A stretch of DNA of 64,000 nucleotides from Cheilinus undulatus (taxonomy: Eukaryota > Chordata > Actinopteri > Labriformes > Labridae), in assembly GCF_018320785.1 (NCBI RefSeq), contig NC_054875.1, positions 30,075,157 through 30,139,156 of the forward strand. The letters run 5' to 3'. Position numbers and translations under genes: made by a program. Positions 47,401 through 59,869 of the stretch are shown one piece after another. Below the pieces are notes generated by a model that saw only the letters and a list, made by a program, of their open reading frames with translations, was not told the DNA's origin and made no database searches. Within the stretch, counting starts at the first letter, position 1. Every line of letters starts with the position of its first letter.

Positions 47401-50400
47401 TGTTTTTGTATAGGTTCATTAAAATCTAACCAAAAGTGCCTCCTATTAATCTACCTTGTGACACATGAATGAGTAATGAGAGTAATTGCAGCCTCAGATA
47501 TATTCTGTTATAAAACAACCCAGGTTTTAACTGTGTGCCTGCTGAGCAGTGATGGTGAGCTCTATTGTCTGTACCGTCCTGGATGCTGCTCTGAAGGTGG
47601 TTGATGATGGCGGTGAGGATCGTTGACAGGTTCATCACATGAGCGCACTGAGCCAAACCCAGAGTGAACAGCTCGTTCCAGCAGGCTCGCACTAAACTGG
47701 TGTGTGCCTCCTGACTGACAGAGTCAAAGACAATAAAAACAAAAAAATATGAGAAAATACAATGACAAATAAAATGTAAATAAGGCTTGGCACACACTGA
47801 GATTTCGGATCTGTAAAATGTCAGAGACCCAGCACATGTGGATAAACAATGACCGGCAGTTTTGTTCTGAAGTGTGTGGTGTGAAATTAGAGGGCAAGCT
47901 CAACATAACACACATTAATCAGGGGTCAAACTTGACTTTAGAGTAATAAAGCTAAATGTGTCTAGCTGTTAAATCTGTTGCTCCTTATCAGTTCAATCGT
48001 GGTATGTTTTGCAGCAAGTTTAAACATAGTGCTCTTGCCACAAAACAACAAGGTGGTCCTCCATTTCTGACATTTATCTAACTTTAAAGACCCTGTAAAG
48101 TGAAATCCAAAGTTTGTTTCTTAACACACTAGATGTGTTGGAATATGGCTGCTGTAAACATGTGAAACACTGAGATCTACATGTGACTGAAATCTAGATT
48201 TAGACAGTTTTTCACCCTTTTCCAGGCTGTTTAATTTGGGTGGGGCTAATATGTGGGCTCGTGATGTCATGAGCCCACAGTAGGGAATGACCCCACCCCT
48301 CTAACACTACATTATAAAATCATAGAGCATTTCATCTCAGTACAGCCTGTTGCTAGCTGATGTCACTACCTTTATTGAAAGATTACAGTTAATTGCTCTT
48401 TTTTGTTCATTGTGAGATAAATTTATTAGTTCAAAAAGGTCAAACCATTAAATTGAAATTTAAAAATAATGTTTTTTTAAAGGCAAATATATTGAAGAGT
48501 CAAAATTATGAGTCTAAAAGGTCAAAATACACAATAAAATTTATAATCATGAAATCAAAAGTCAAGGTATGATTCAAATTTTAAATTGTGAGTCTAAAAG
48601 TTCAAACTATGGGATTATGAAGTCAAAGTTTGAAGTTTAAATCTGAGATAAAATGAAAAATAATTGATTTAAAAGGTCAAAATATGAACTGGAAATGTAG
48701 AATTATGAATCTTAAAGCTTAAAATATTATATGAGAATTCAACGTTATGAGTTGAAATGCTTAAAGTACAAAATACAAAGTCAAAATCCTAAGTTTGAGT
48801 CCTAATTGTGAGATGCAAAATTATGAGATTAAAACACAAATTAATTATATTTCCCACATTCCTGACTTCTTATCACAATATTTTTACTCCTTACTTTTTC
48901 AGATTTTATGGCTTAACAAGGATATCTTAAATCATCAAGGATGATGGGCCAGTTATGACAGAAATATGAGATAATCTTTCGGGCCGGATTTAACTGTTCT
49001 ACAGGCCGGATTTGGACCCCGGGCCTTGAGTTTGACTCCCAGGCTTTAAAGGGTCTTTAAGGTTCGCATCTAGCTTCATCTCCATGGCTGTGTTTGTTGT
49101 GCTTCCCCATTGGCTACCCTTCTGTCCCATGTTGCAATCCACTGAATGCATGCCTGACTGTTGTCAGTGTTTCTCCCTCACAACAGGATTTCTGATCATT
49201 AATCTTGAATATGTTTCATTGTTTTGATTTGAAATCTGGGCTGCCCTGATCATTTGGCAAGAAAACCTTTAGAACCATCAGATAATCAAGCCTTTGATTA
49301 CTTTGTGCGGTTATGGAAAATCAGGGCCAAAATTGACCCAATTATTTTGTAGTCCTATTAAAAAAAAAAAAAAGAAAAAAAAAAAAAAGGATCTTCACCC
49401 CAGAGCTGAGAAGGCCGGGATGGATCGTGCCCAGTGCATGGAGAGAAACAGAAGTCTGGATGCTGACTCACAGATGTAGTGTACATTCAGATACTCAGGC
49501 ATTGGGCTCGGCATGGACAGCTGGACGGAGAAGGAGGAGAAAATCATTAAGGAGAATTGTCAAATCAACAGATTTAGTCTGTATTATTTATTTTTTTATA
49601 TTTAATAAACAGCCAAACCCTTAGAGGATAGACAAATATCCATAAACCTAATGAATGCACACCTTTGTACACGATCCAAATAAAGGCTTTAAAATACTTG
49701 AATAAAGTAAAGGTTTTTGTATTTGTCAGTTGGGGGGGGGGCACGGTTCGTTTACACAGTCACAAGACAAATACGCCTGAACCATTAAAACAAATAAAAC
49801 AAGTACTTTGCCACCACAATGAGTCACAAAACAACCAACAAAGAAGAGGAAGGAGCTGGCAAAACAAAACACACAAAGAAGAAAAGTGACCTCCTGCTAC
49901 AAGAGAAGCTGAGAAGCGACACCCACCAGCTCATTCTCCTTCTCCTCACCTCTACACTGTTTTTAAAAAGCATCAACAAACACTAGATTGAACAAAGTAA
50001 AAGCTGCACTGCTAGTTTAAAAAAATATATAATTATTATTATTTTCCTTTTTTTATTGCTGAATTGAACCCATACTTTACCGCGACCCCAAAATCAGGGT
50101 ACAAACCAACTGTGACCTTTGCGAACATTACACCCCTTGTAATTTCCTATCACTGTTGGCTTCATTTCAATCACTTCATCTGTTTTGCAGTCACCTTGAT
50201 GAAAATGATAATATTGACACATGTATGGATTAAACTTTTTAAGATATGGATGATGGATAGTGTCTGTGTCCCTAAAACTAACAAAAAAACTTTAAAAACC
50301 TTAAATCTACCTTAAAGCCGACATGGCTGTCTGTGAGCAGGGGTCCTTCCACCTCAATAATGGGGGTCTCTTGGTCTCGTCCAATCAGTTGAATGGTTGT

Positions 50401-53400
50401 TTCACCGACACACTGTGACTTCTCTGCCAGTCTCTGTCCGGCACCTGCCTCATGTGGGCTGAAAACTTTGGCCAGGGTGTCAAAGGCACTGTAAGTGACA
50501 AAAACACAGAAAAACACCTCAGTGATGAGATGGATATTCCTTACAGTCAGAAATGTGAATTAAACAGTAAGGTCAATAACCACATTATAAAGCTATATGT
50601 TATCTTTCATTTCTTATCTTAAAGGTACTCACACCATGCTTTATTACATTTGACCCCCAAAGTCCACTTTGTTGATTAGTCTGAGTGCTCTGAACTGGAC
50701 TCGAGCACGGTTGACTTCCCTGACCCTTGTACAGGTCAAGGACATGGGTTTCGGCACAGAGCACAAGCCTGGCTTGTGATGTAGATGTGACATATGATCA
50801 ATATGACCATTCCATTGACCAATCAGAAGAATGTTAGAGGACCATACCTCACCAAAACAACTCAAAATGAGCCACAGAGTACGTTGCGCTCATGTTCTCT
50901 GTAATTCTTCATTGCACTGACTCTGGCTTATTGTAAACAAAGTCATGCACGTATCATATTATGGCAGGCTGGAGAGGGGGGAGATATTGTGTCTTGGCAC
51001 AGTACAGGGCAACTGGGCCTAGTGTGAATTCACCTCAGTGCTCTTAAAATGGAGCAAAAATCCAACCGATAAAGCATGAGCTGTTATTTTCTCTGGTCTA
51101 TGGCAAGTCTGGTGGTCTAAAACACATAAGCATTGGGGGGAAAAAAAAGCTGTGCTTGTTTCATTTCAGGGGATTAAACAAATGGGCCAAAAACTAAGGC
51201 TTATCTATCTGATGTCATTGAAGGACTGAAAGGAAGCAATGTGAAAGCACCTTAATTAGACACAAAGTGCTGACCAAGAAGTTAAATCAGGTGATATGTC
51301 CTCACAGATACCACTCACACACACACTCTCCTCCTCTCTGAGCACTGCTGACTGACCGTGTTATCTCACTGGTAGACTGCTCCTCCTGTTGGCTGTCCGA
51401 GGTATCGCTGTTGTTTAGATTCTCTTTCAGTGAGTCACTCAGGTTGGCCAGTGATGTCACTACATTGGCCAGGGTCCCCAAGTCCCCCTGACCAGACTCC
51501 ATCTGAAAACAAATTCAACAATGCACATTATTTAACAGCCTAAAAACTGAAGCAAAGTACAAAAGAAACATCAAAATGCATCTAAAAATACCTGAATCAG
51601 ATGAATACAGATACAGTCCCCTCCAAAAGTATTGGAATGGTGGGCCCAATTCCTTTATTCTTGCTGTAGACTGAAAACATTTGGGTTTGACATCAATAGA
51701 TAAATATGAGATCATAGATCAACATTTCAGCTTTTATTTCCAGGTATTTACATCTGGATCCGATGAACCACTTTGAAGATAGCACTCTTCGTTTGAACCC
51801 ACCCATTTTTTAAGTGAGCAAAAGTATTGGAACATGTGACTTACAGGTGTGTTTTGTTGCCCAGGTGTATCCAATGACACTGATTATTCAAACAATAAAT
51901 AGCACTGAATGCCCATGCTCAGTTTCAGATTTGGGTTTTGCCTTTGGGGACTGCTTTTACAGTTGAGAGGTGTAACCAGCATGAAACCAGAGAGCTGTCT
52001 ATGGGTGAAAAATAAGCAGTTGTGAAGCTGAGAGAAGACGGGAAATGGCTCCATCCAGAGCCACTGCACAAACACTGGCCATAGCCAGTACGACCATTTG
52101 GAATGTCCTAAAGAAGAAAGAAACCACTGGTGTACTTAGTAACAGATGTTGAACGGATAGACGGAGGAAAACAGCAGTATGTGTGTATCAGATCCAGATG
52201 TAAATACCTGGAAATAAAAACTGAAATGTTGATCTCTTGTCTCATATTCATCTTTTTGTGTCAAACCCAAATGTTTTCAGTCTACAGCAAAAATAAAGGA
52301 ACCGGGCCCACCGTTCCATTACTTTTGGAAGGGAGTGTAAATCTTTAGAGGCTGATATGCAGATTGGAGTCACCACATCTGCTAAACTTTCTGTAAAATC
52401 AACAACTTGTCTCTGAAAAATGGATGGATTTCCAACAGCTCAAAAAAGAGTGCTTCATCTTAAATCAAAAGCTTCTTTCTATTCATTGTAGAACAAATAC
52501 TAACGTTGCTTTTCTTGTTTCCTTTGTCCCAAATCTGTGTATAGAAGTGTGTAAAGAAATGAGCATGCAGGTTTTTTATCAACTGTAACTGCATGAACTC
52601 TTGTACCTTTGAGTCAGCAGCCAGCAGTAGAGTCCCATCACTCTGAATGATTGGCTGCTGGATATTAACCAACATCCCTTGGTCAAGCAGGCTGGATCTG
52701 TGCATAACATAGAGCAAAAATTTAAAAAACAGTCACAACTACAGCAGGTAAGCAACAAAATAACGCTCAAAATCAAAGCAGCAGGTTTGCCTATAGATGT
52801 GATTTCCACTGACCTTGAGCCGTCTGTCTCAGCATCCGAGATAAAGGTTGGTGTGGCGATAAGCGGACTATTTAGGTCCTTACGAATGTAGATCTTTTGG
52901 GTGGAGGCAGCACAGTTTGTATGCTTCTCTCTGGGTAATACATCGATGGGTTTTCTCTCACTTTGGACAGCTGAAGAAAGAAATCAAAGACAATGTTTTT
53001 ATCTTTTAAAGGTCAATTGGTTATAAAAATAAAGAGATCTCATAAATGCCATCTTGAGGAGTCATAATGTAGTGATGTGGCAGGGAAATCTGTTTTGAGC
53101 ACCGCATTTTAAGTATCAATATTTGGCATCAGTGGTTCAATATTTTATCATGCAAGTCAGTATGCTGATATGTTGCCCTGTCAATATGTTTTCCAACACT
53201 TTTTTACGATTATTACAATAATGACAGAGACACAACCAAGGAGCTTAAGTCTGTCAGATTTGGTTAGAGGGTTTCTTTTCACAGGTTTAGAGGTCAAGAC
53301 CGACTCATGACAAATAGTCCAAACATGGCCTGACATCTCCTTACAGCCCTAAACTACATAAAGAAGTGTTGTTGCTCTATGCTAAAGGCATGAAAAAGAT

Positions 53401-55758
53401 CCAAGCGCTTTGTAACTTAATGCAGATTATTAGAGTATATGATTTCTTTGAATTAGTTTCTGAAACTACTGCTTTTTATACTGTCAGTGTTATCAGTAGA
53501 TACCCTCATACCTACTTCTGAGTGGCACTGTTAATGCAAACTCACATTCAGTCTTCATCCCCATCTTAAGGCATTTCCTCAACCGGCAGAACTGGCAGCG
53601 ATTGCGGTGGTGTTTGTTGATGACACAGTCTTGTTTACTGCGGCAGCTGTAGGTCAGGTTTTTCCTCACGCTCCTCTTGAAGAAGCCTTTACATCCCTCA
53701 CAGCTGACTGCTCCATAGTGACGACCTAAACACACAAAAAGTAAGATGTGATTAATGTTTATGTAAGATACACCAGCCCTTACTGATAGAAATCCCCAAA
53801 ATCACCAGGTAATGAAATCATTAAAGTTATTCTGACACAAATACCAGTCTTGGAAATCCTCTGATTAAGCCTTGATTACTGGAGAGTACATCAGTCAGTG
53901 CCCTGATAATTAACATTATATTTGATTGTTTCCAATTATTTTTTTTTCTCTTCTCTAAAACCATACTCCACACAGGCTGTACTGTACTAATTCTGCGCCA
54001 CAGTGGAGAAGAAGAACTGATCCTGAAGTCATGGTAGTTAAAAACAACAGTGCTCAACAGCCCTCCTGACTGGCTTCAACATGAGTTTGGTTCACCAACC
54101 GGCTCCACTGATTGTACACAACAATTGCAGCCACCTGTCAAGTTCACATTATATAGATTACTCTCACAGGATGTGCATGCCCACTACGCCATGTGTCTTG
54201 TTGCTCTAATTTGCCTGAAATGAATGTGATGGACAAAACATATGTCCTCACACCCTCATTTTTCAAATGTTCTTTCCCTCACAAACACAGACGATACCCA
54301 GATGGATGTGAATTATACCTCATAAAATGGATATATGAAAAAGTCTATCTGGTGTGTCAGGTTAATAATCTTTAACTCACAGTCTCTAAGTCTATCTGCC
54401 GTTGTATCAAACAGCAGCTGTGTTTACTCCTTAAATTATTTTAAAAGCATTTTTTTCACTACATGGCACAAATAAATCTGAGGGTAGCTTTTAGCTAGCT
54501 TGAGTATCATCTGACTGCACCAGATTGACGAGAAAGCATGGCAATAATTACCAGGCATCCGTCAAAAAGGTAAAATGGACTTATTCTGACAATAAAAGCA
54601 TCCCTTATAGTTTTAGTCTACTACAATAAATTAAGACACTTGCAATGTGTTTGTTCCAAGTGCTCATACAGCAATCACAATGATATTGTGATTAATTATG
54701 CCATCATGGAACCAATGTGTGACTGATAATGGAAGCTTTAGTACCTGAAGCCTTGTCCCCACACACCACACAGTATTCCACTGGCTGTGCTCGCCCCAAT
54801 TCCCCTGCCTGCCCTAACAACCGTTCCATTGACACAGGATCTGTTACAATCTGAAAGTCAAACACAGTCCATTGTCAGTCCAAAAACAATTTCATCAACA
54901 AGTTGCCAGTGCTGTCCAAGAGGGGGGGCGTTACCATACCTGTATCCTTCCAGGCATCAGGCTGTCTGCAGCAGTGAAGATGAGCTGCTTTGCATTGTGG
55001 CTGTCTGAAGAGGTCAGGATAACCTTGCCTGCCCCGGAACTGTCAGCTGCAGTCAGAATGAACTGTTGTTTCGGAGCGCTGGGCGGCTTGATTGCTGTCA
55101 CTATCTGGATCTTCTGACCTGTCTGCTGGTCGGTTACAATCTGAGGTGTGAGATTAGAAGAGAGAGACAGGATGAGAAGAGAGGTGTAAATGAACGCGCC
55201 CTTGTAAGGGCAAAGTAAAAAAAGAAGTGACCGTGATGGTAGGTAGGAGATCTTAGTCACATATTGTGACATCAATTCCTTCATCAAAACTTTTCCAGGA
55301 AGAAGAAATGTCACATCCTCACTATAACAGAGTCCAGAGATTACCTGTATTCGCTGTGGTGTTGTGGCAGGCTCAGTGGAGATGACCTGAAAGCGCTGCG
55401 GTGATTCACTCATCATTGAGTCTGAAGGAGAGCATGACCCCTACAATCAGAAACACATTTTGACAAGCTTGAACACATACATTAGAATAAATCAGTCAAA
55501 GTGTAGCAAAGAAGTGTTATTACTCAGCACCTCTATGCCTGTCTCTTTGTCCCTGTCACTATGGCAACAATTAAATTCATCATCTGCTAACCACACAAAA
55601 GAAAGTACCACTACAGTATTTTAGTATAAAAATAGCCCTTTATATGGGTTGAATATAAGAATAATGTACATCATTGAAGCAATTCTCTTGACACTCACCT
55701 CTGCCTCGTGCTCAGAGTCCATTTTCTGCTGAGAGAGCAGATTCAGGTTGGTCGTCAT
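44440..55758 (-). CDS. nr2c2: NR2C2 (TR4), orphan nuclear receptor
   Basis: Fourteen coding exons on the minus strand: 55699-55758, 55345-55440, 54940-55140, 54745-54850, 53546-53725, 52814-52970, 52607-52697, 51357-51502, 50311-50488, 49399-49520, 47575-47714, 47075-47212, 46843-46948 and 44440-44614. They total 1896 nt, or 631 aa. The N-terminus has the [11 protein letters not shown] repeat region. The DNA-binding domain begins near residue 146 ([21 protein letters not shown]-box CEGCKG) with two four-Cys zinc fingers. Next come the hinge ([20 protein letters not shown]) and the block [18 protein letters not shown]. The ligand-binding domain starts near 390 ([20 protein letters not shown]) and ends with the AF-2 region [15 protein letters not shown]. 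It binds AGGTCA direct repeats. The phrases [14 protein letters not shown] and [18 protein letters not shown] wording favour NR2C2 over NR2C1. Confidence 0.95.
45118..46610 (+). mobile_element. Decayed Tc1-like transposon
   Basis: It begins CAGGTGTATCTAAAAACGTT after TA. It keeps the order of a common fish Tc1 family: GTTTCCTGAGCCTTCATTCT, CCAGAAGACAATCATTGACA, GTCAGTGATGGTTTGGGGTG (transposase VMVWG region) and GCCAACTGGCCTGACCAGAA (NxPDxN region). The transposase frame is broken by several stops and frame changes, and the 3' inverted repeat is not clear. It shares its family with the fragment at 10018-10400. It lies in the last intron of nr2c2. Confidence 0.75.
45413..45736. repeat. TTTTAGTC-rich insertion inside the Tc1-like copy
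   Basis: The Tc1 sequence stops after GACTGCTGATTTGACA and resumes at GTCCAGAAGACAATC. The 324 bases between repeat the words TTTTAGTCA, AGTCTAG and ACATTTTAGTC. This is a known type of fish dispersed repeat that appears to have landed in the older transposon. Confidence 0.65.
48082..49062. repeat. Composite repeat: inverted-end element carrying a minisatellite and a hAT-like end
   Basis: The outer words CTTTAAAGACCCTGTAAAG (48082-48100) and CTTTAAAGGGTCTTTAAGG (49044-49062) are inverted partners. Inside, 48400-48850 is a degenerate tandem array of units near GTCAAAATTATGAGTCTAAA. At 48975-49040 lies GGGCCGGATTTGGACCCCGG followed by TTGAGTTTGACTCCC, which resembles a hAT terminus. Sequence after 49062 may still belong to the outer element. 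It is in nr2c2 intron 10. Confidence 0.55.
51614..52337. mobile_element. Tc1-like nonautonomous element with about 150-base inverted repeats and intact TA target
   Basis: The left end CAGTCCCCTCCAAAAGTATT and the inverted right end CACTCCCTTCCAAAAGTAAT are each flanked by TA (51612-51613, 52338-52339). The arms share long matched stretches such as CCAGGTATTTACATCTGGAT with its inverted partner near 52190-52215. The interior near 51900-52120 keeps a short stretch resembling the start of a Tc1 transposase gene but no full frame. It lies in the nr2c2 intron between exons 7 and 8. Confidence 0.85.
54170..54365 (+). repeat. Dispersed repeat R1, copy 3
   Basis: It carries CTTGTTGCTCTAATTTGCC, CCCAGATGGATGTGAATTA and the terminus CTATCTGGTGTGTCAGGTTA. 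These match the end of copies at 32440-33167 and 36530-37027. The perfect hairpin of copy 2 is broken here by extra bases. It lies in nr2c2 intron 4. Confidence 0.6.
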
Positions 55759-58455
55759 GATGATGTACGGACATTAGTGAGGTCTGTTTGGAGTAATGCC
55801 ACAGTCATTAATCACCTACAGAGGTGCAACATGTCAAAAAAGAGTAGGCCAATGCAGCCTGGGATGGTTTGATAATTAAGTAGTGGTTAGAGATCATAAG
55901 GGAAGCAATAGGATTGAACTGAAGTATATGTTTGGGTAAAAGTTGGAAAAGTTCGTCTCTTTAGTCATTTTAAAGGGGAATTTGTCAAACAGGTATATTA
56001 ATTGACTTTCTTTGGCATTAATTCTTGAGAAATAGCAGCTCATATAATCCATATTTACTCTGAAATAACAACAGATCTGTGTAATGTTAAACTATAAGTA
56101 ACTGACTGGGAAATTACTGTTTACTTATATTTTATTCACTCTGCATTGCAATGAAAAATGATCTAATCATCATTGTGCAATAACTGCTAATTTACTGATT
56201 TATCAACTGTGCACTAAATGACTATCTGTTAATTTCTGTGCAATAACTGCATTTTTACCCCTTATTTAATCTGTAATAACTGCTTTTTATTGACTCACTT
56301 ACTGAGATACAACTGTCAGCCTATTTACTCACTTATTGATCTTACGACATTACTTGATTAGACTGCTTTGTGTAAGTACCTGCCTTAGGACAACTGAAAT
56401 TTAGCTATAATGCTAATTCTAGCCTATTTACATTAATGTGCCAGCGGATATCTTTATTAATGTGTGCTGTCCTAAGTCCATAAATGTAATAAATTAATAT
56501 AATACAACCATTCCCTGTCCTTTTTTAACTTGAGATCAAATCTACCCATCTTTGCATGTAATAAGCTACCATTGATACTATGAATTGCATCATAAACAAG
56601 CAAATCCACAAATAAGAAAATTAACATATAATGCAAACAAGAGAAGGCACAGATGAAGATGTTTTGATAAAAATTTGTGGCAAAATCTACCAAGTAAAAC
56701 CTATCAAGAGAAAATTCAAGAACATTTAAAACATTTTATGACAAAATTTTAAAAATGTTATTTAAGACTTTTAAAGGATCTGCAGGAAGTGAACACTGAT
56801 TCTTGCATACAATGACATAGATCTATCTATCTATCTATCTATCTATTTAGAATTGTTTTTTGTGCCTTTTCTTCTATTCTGATGCACTGTTAACATGTTT
56901 CACCAAATTAAAAAAAAGTACACTCAAAACTCAAAATGGCACTGCAACAAAAGTTGAAAACATAAGAGGTTGAATAGAAATTCTCCCCCTTTTACGAGTA
57001 AACTCTAAACCAAAGCCTCAGTTTTAACTGTGCTTGATTTTATCTTACTCATTATAACATACATCAAGAAAAGGGCATTATGTGTTTCCTAAGTGACAAC
57101 ATGCTAGGTTGCTCTCCAACACTTAGACATGATTGTTAAGTGCATCAAACTACTGTGACAAAACTAACCATTTTCTAACCATAAATCATAACTGAGATCC
57201 CATTAATACCTGTAAATGAACATCCCCCTTACTGTACAAAGCCACTTAGCTTCTGAAACTTTACCAGTTCTTATGGAGAACAAAGCATTTAGGCATATTA
57301 CTACAAAAAATACGCACTAATTCTCAATCTCAAAACATGTAGGATCAAGAAGAGGGGGGGAAAAGTCGATAAAATCAAAGTTTTGAATGTATCATAACTA
57401 ACAAAATTGAAGAGAATGGTGGATAATGTTTTAGGACGATAACATAATGGGAAATAAAAACAGAGAGATACTTATACAGTTCACTCTGACCACAGCTTGC
57501 TCACAGATTCAGACACATCTCACCATCAAATTTAAATGACAGTGAGGCCGTAGTTACTGCCTTATGGTGATCAGATTTGCGATACTTGTTTGAATCAATA
57601 CTGTGTATCAATTTAGATTGACCACAATGCATCTGTACATGGCAGGGCAATATTTGCTCCACTTCTACCAGCATGCACTCAATAGTTTTAACTCTTGTCT
57701 GTTGTTGTGGAGTTCTAATATGATTGCATGTTGACAAATACACATGTTAAGTGATTTATGAGGCTGCAGTGGCTGCGCAGGCTCACTGACCAAAGGGAGG
57801 AGCATACTGTTTCCCAATGTTTACTGATTGGTCTAACAGGGTGCCCATCATTACATCCTTCCTTAAATGCTTCACAACACAGAACAAAATGGAGAACCTG
57901 GCAATCAGCCAATAACACTACAGACAAAACCTTACGATAAATACATTTAATCAAACATATTTCTCTCAACAAAATACACGACTACTCATGTAAAGGCAGT
58001 GTGTGAAATATAAAAACGCAGCTTAAAGCTGTCATGATAGTTTCAGCCCACTGCTGTCACCGGGATGGCAAAGGTAAAAGGGTCGAGTTCATCTGCAGCC
58101 ACTTAAAAACGTTAGCTTTTCTCTATTAGCTGTCTAACTTGGCCAAATACAAGTAACTGCAGCAAGAGCTGCTGGAAGACCGTGTCACTCATACTGAACG
58201 CTCACTAAAGGGTACAAGTGTTGGTTAAAGTCGACAGCAGTGTCACAAATTTAAATTTGCTTCAAGTGTCTGTGAGGCACAGCAGCGCCCAGCCTTTCAC
58301 GTCTATTCTCCGGGTCCAGAGTAGCCAGAGTCGGGCAGGGAGGAAGCTTCACATAGGCTGGCTAACAAGCTAGCTCGGAAATTAGCTGCGCTGTTTTATC
58401 ATCCGGTATCTCTAGCAGAGCTTTCTACGGTTTTCTACCCGGCATTGAGACTTAC
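55759..58455 (-). other. nr2c2 5' UTR part and intron 1
   Basis: The exon holding the start codon extends to 55814, where the acceptor CACCTCTGTAG lies on the minus strand, so 55759-55814 is 5' UTR. The rest, 55815-58455, is intron 1. It contains loosely repeated TGTGCAATAACTGC words (near 56175 and 56238) and AT-rich sequence, with no other exon seen. Confidence 0.6.
56821..56847. repeat. (ATCT)n microsatellite
   Basis: About six and a half tetranucleotide units in nr2c2 intron 1. Confidence 0.9.
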
Positions 58456-58680
58456 CTCTGAGGAAGACTGCTCACAGATTTATCCCTCTCTTCTTTTTAT
58501 AAAATGTTTGTTTTGGTTTTCTTCTGTTAAAGGTCATAGTTCGTGACCCCACCACCAGCGCGTCGGTGATGGTTGCAGTTTTTTTTCTCCTTCCTCTCGC
58601 GCACACACGTCCCCGCGCGCCTCCAATAACCCCCCACCACCCTTGGCGCGAGCCAGACAATACTGACGTCATCATGTCTG
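58456..58680 (-). promoter_or_regulatory. nr2c2 noncoding first exon and core promoter
   Basis: A strong minus-strand donor (TCAGAG then GTAAGTC) at 58455 ends a noncoding exon. Upstream sequence is locally CpG-rich (CGCGCGCGAG near 58595-58620). A full palindromic CRE, TGACGTCA, lies at 58664-58671, about 200 bases from the donor. CpG-rich, CRE-bearing and without a clear TATA, it looks like a housekeeping promoter. The transcription start is inferred. Confidence 0.6.
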
Positions 58681-59249
58681 ACTGTCTAGGGATTCTGCTG
58701 TCAAGATGTTTGTTATGAAATTAATGCAATAACGGAAAAGCTATAACCAAGGAGATGAACTAAGCAGCAGCTGCTGTTTTAAGATTGCCGCAGTTTTCTC
58801 TTTTCAATGAAATACAATGAGATATGAGGTGCACCCTAACTCTGAAATCTGTACTCAAATATTTAAAATAGGTTCTTTTATTTGCTTAGGTTGGGCAAAA
58901 TTTATAGTTTTTTTTTTCACAATACCATTGCAGTTTTATCATCAGGCAAAGGCAGGCAATGGCATGGGCCTCATGCTGTAAGGGGCTTCATAGGTGCAAT
59001 GTCACATATAAGGTACGTGGAAAAATACTTGAAATGACTGAGACATGCAATTTGAATGTGAGTGAGGGTCCAGGGTGAATAAAAGAATCGAAATAGAATT
59101 TGAATGTTAAAAACTGTTTCTGGGGAGGACCCCTTGCCCCAACAATATATATACTAGTATATAAATCCCATCATGACAAAGGGCAGTCAAAATTCTAACT
59201 TTTTTTTGTAAATGAATTAAAAACAAAAAACAAAAGACCCTTTGGAAAA
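58681..59249. other. Intergenic spacer, nothing recognised
   Basis: AT-rich sequence upstream of the nr2c2 promoter. No coding frame, RNA gene or repeat family was recognised. Confidence 0.4.
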
Positions 59250-59525
59250 ACACTTGACATTTAGCTCAGGTTCCTCCCATTTTTATGGATCATTCCTGAG
59301 ATGTTTGTACACCTTGACTGGAGTCCACCTGTAATAAATCAAATGAAAAAAGAACCCAGTGGTCAGTCTGACTGAGCTCCAGAGATCCTGTGTGGAGAGG
59401 TCACAAAGTTCCAGAAGGACAACCATCACTGCATCCCTGCACTGGTATGGGCTTATTGCAGAGTGGCTAGATGGAAGCCTCTCCTCAGTGCAAAATACAT
59501 GAAATCCCACTTGGCCTTTATTTTG
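59250..59525 (+). mobile_element. Tc1-like transposon fragment
   Basis: The block GCAGAGTGGCTAGATGGAAG followed by CCTCTCCTCAGTGCAAAA matches the recurring fish Tc1 region encoding the CAGRVARRKPLLS-like segment before the first catalytic Asp. The frame is broken and both ends are missing. Confidence 0.55.
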
Positions 59526-59869
59526 AGTTTTTTTTTTTTGCAAAGACAAAAATGTATTTGCATAGATGCTTGCAGCACATGATCAAATTCTCTGGAAGAA
59601 TTATTTACACAGCCATAATAATTTTTTCTGTCTTTTCCAAATTATGAATGAAAAAGAACTTGTTAAAATCCTTCATTAGAGAGTAGAGGTTTCCCCTACA
59701 GCAATCTTCAGATGGACATGTTGGATAAGTAAAGGTTAAAACAGAATTACAAAGCACAGATGGTCACTGAGGTTTGCAATAAATTTAAAAAGAAAACAAG
59801 GTCTTTCAAAGGCTGAAATGTTAAAGTTAGGTCCTTGGTGAATACTGATTAAGCAGGTCTAACCACTGA

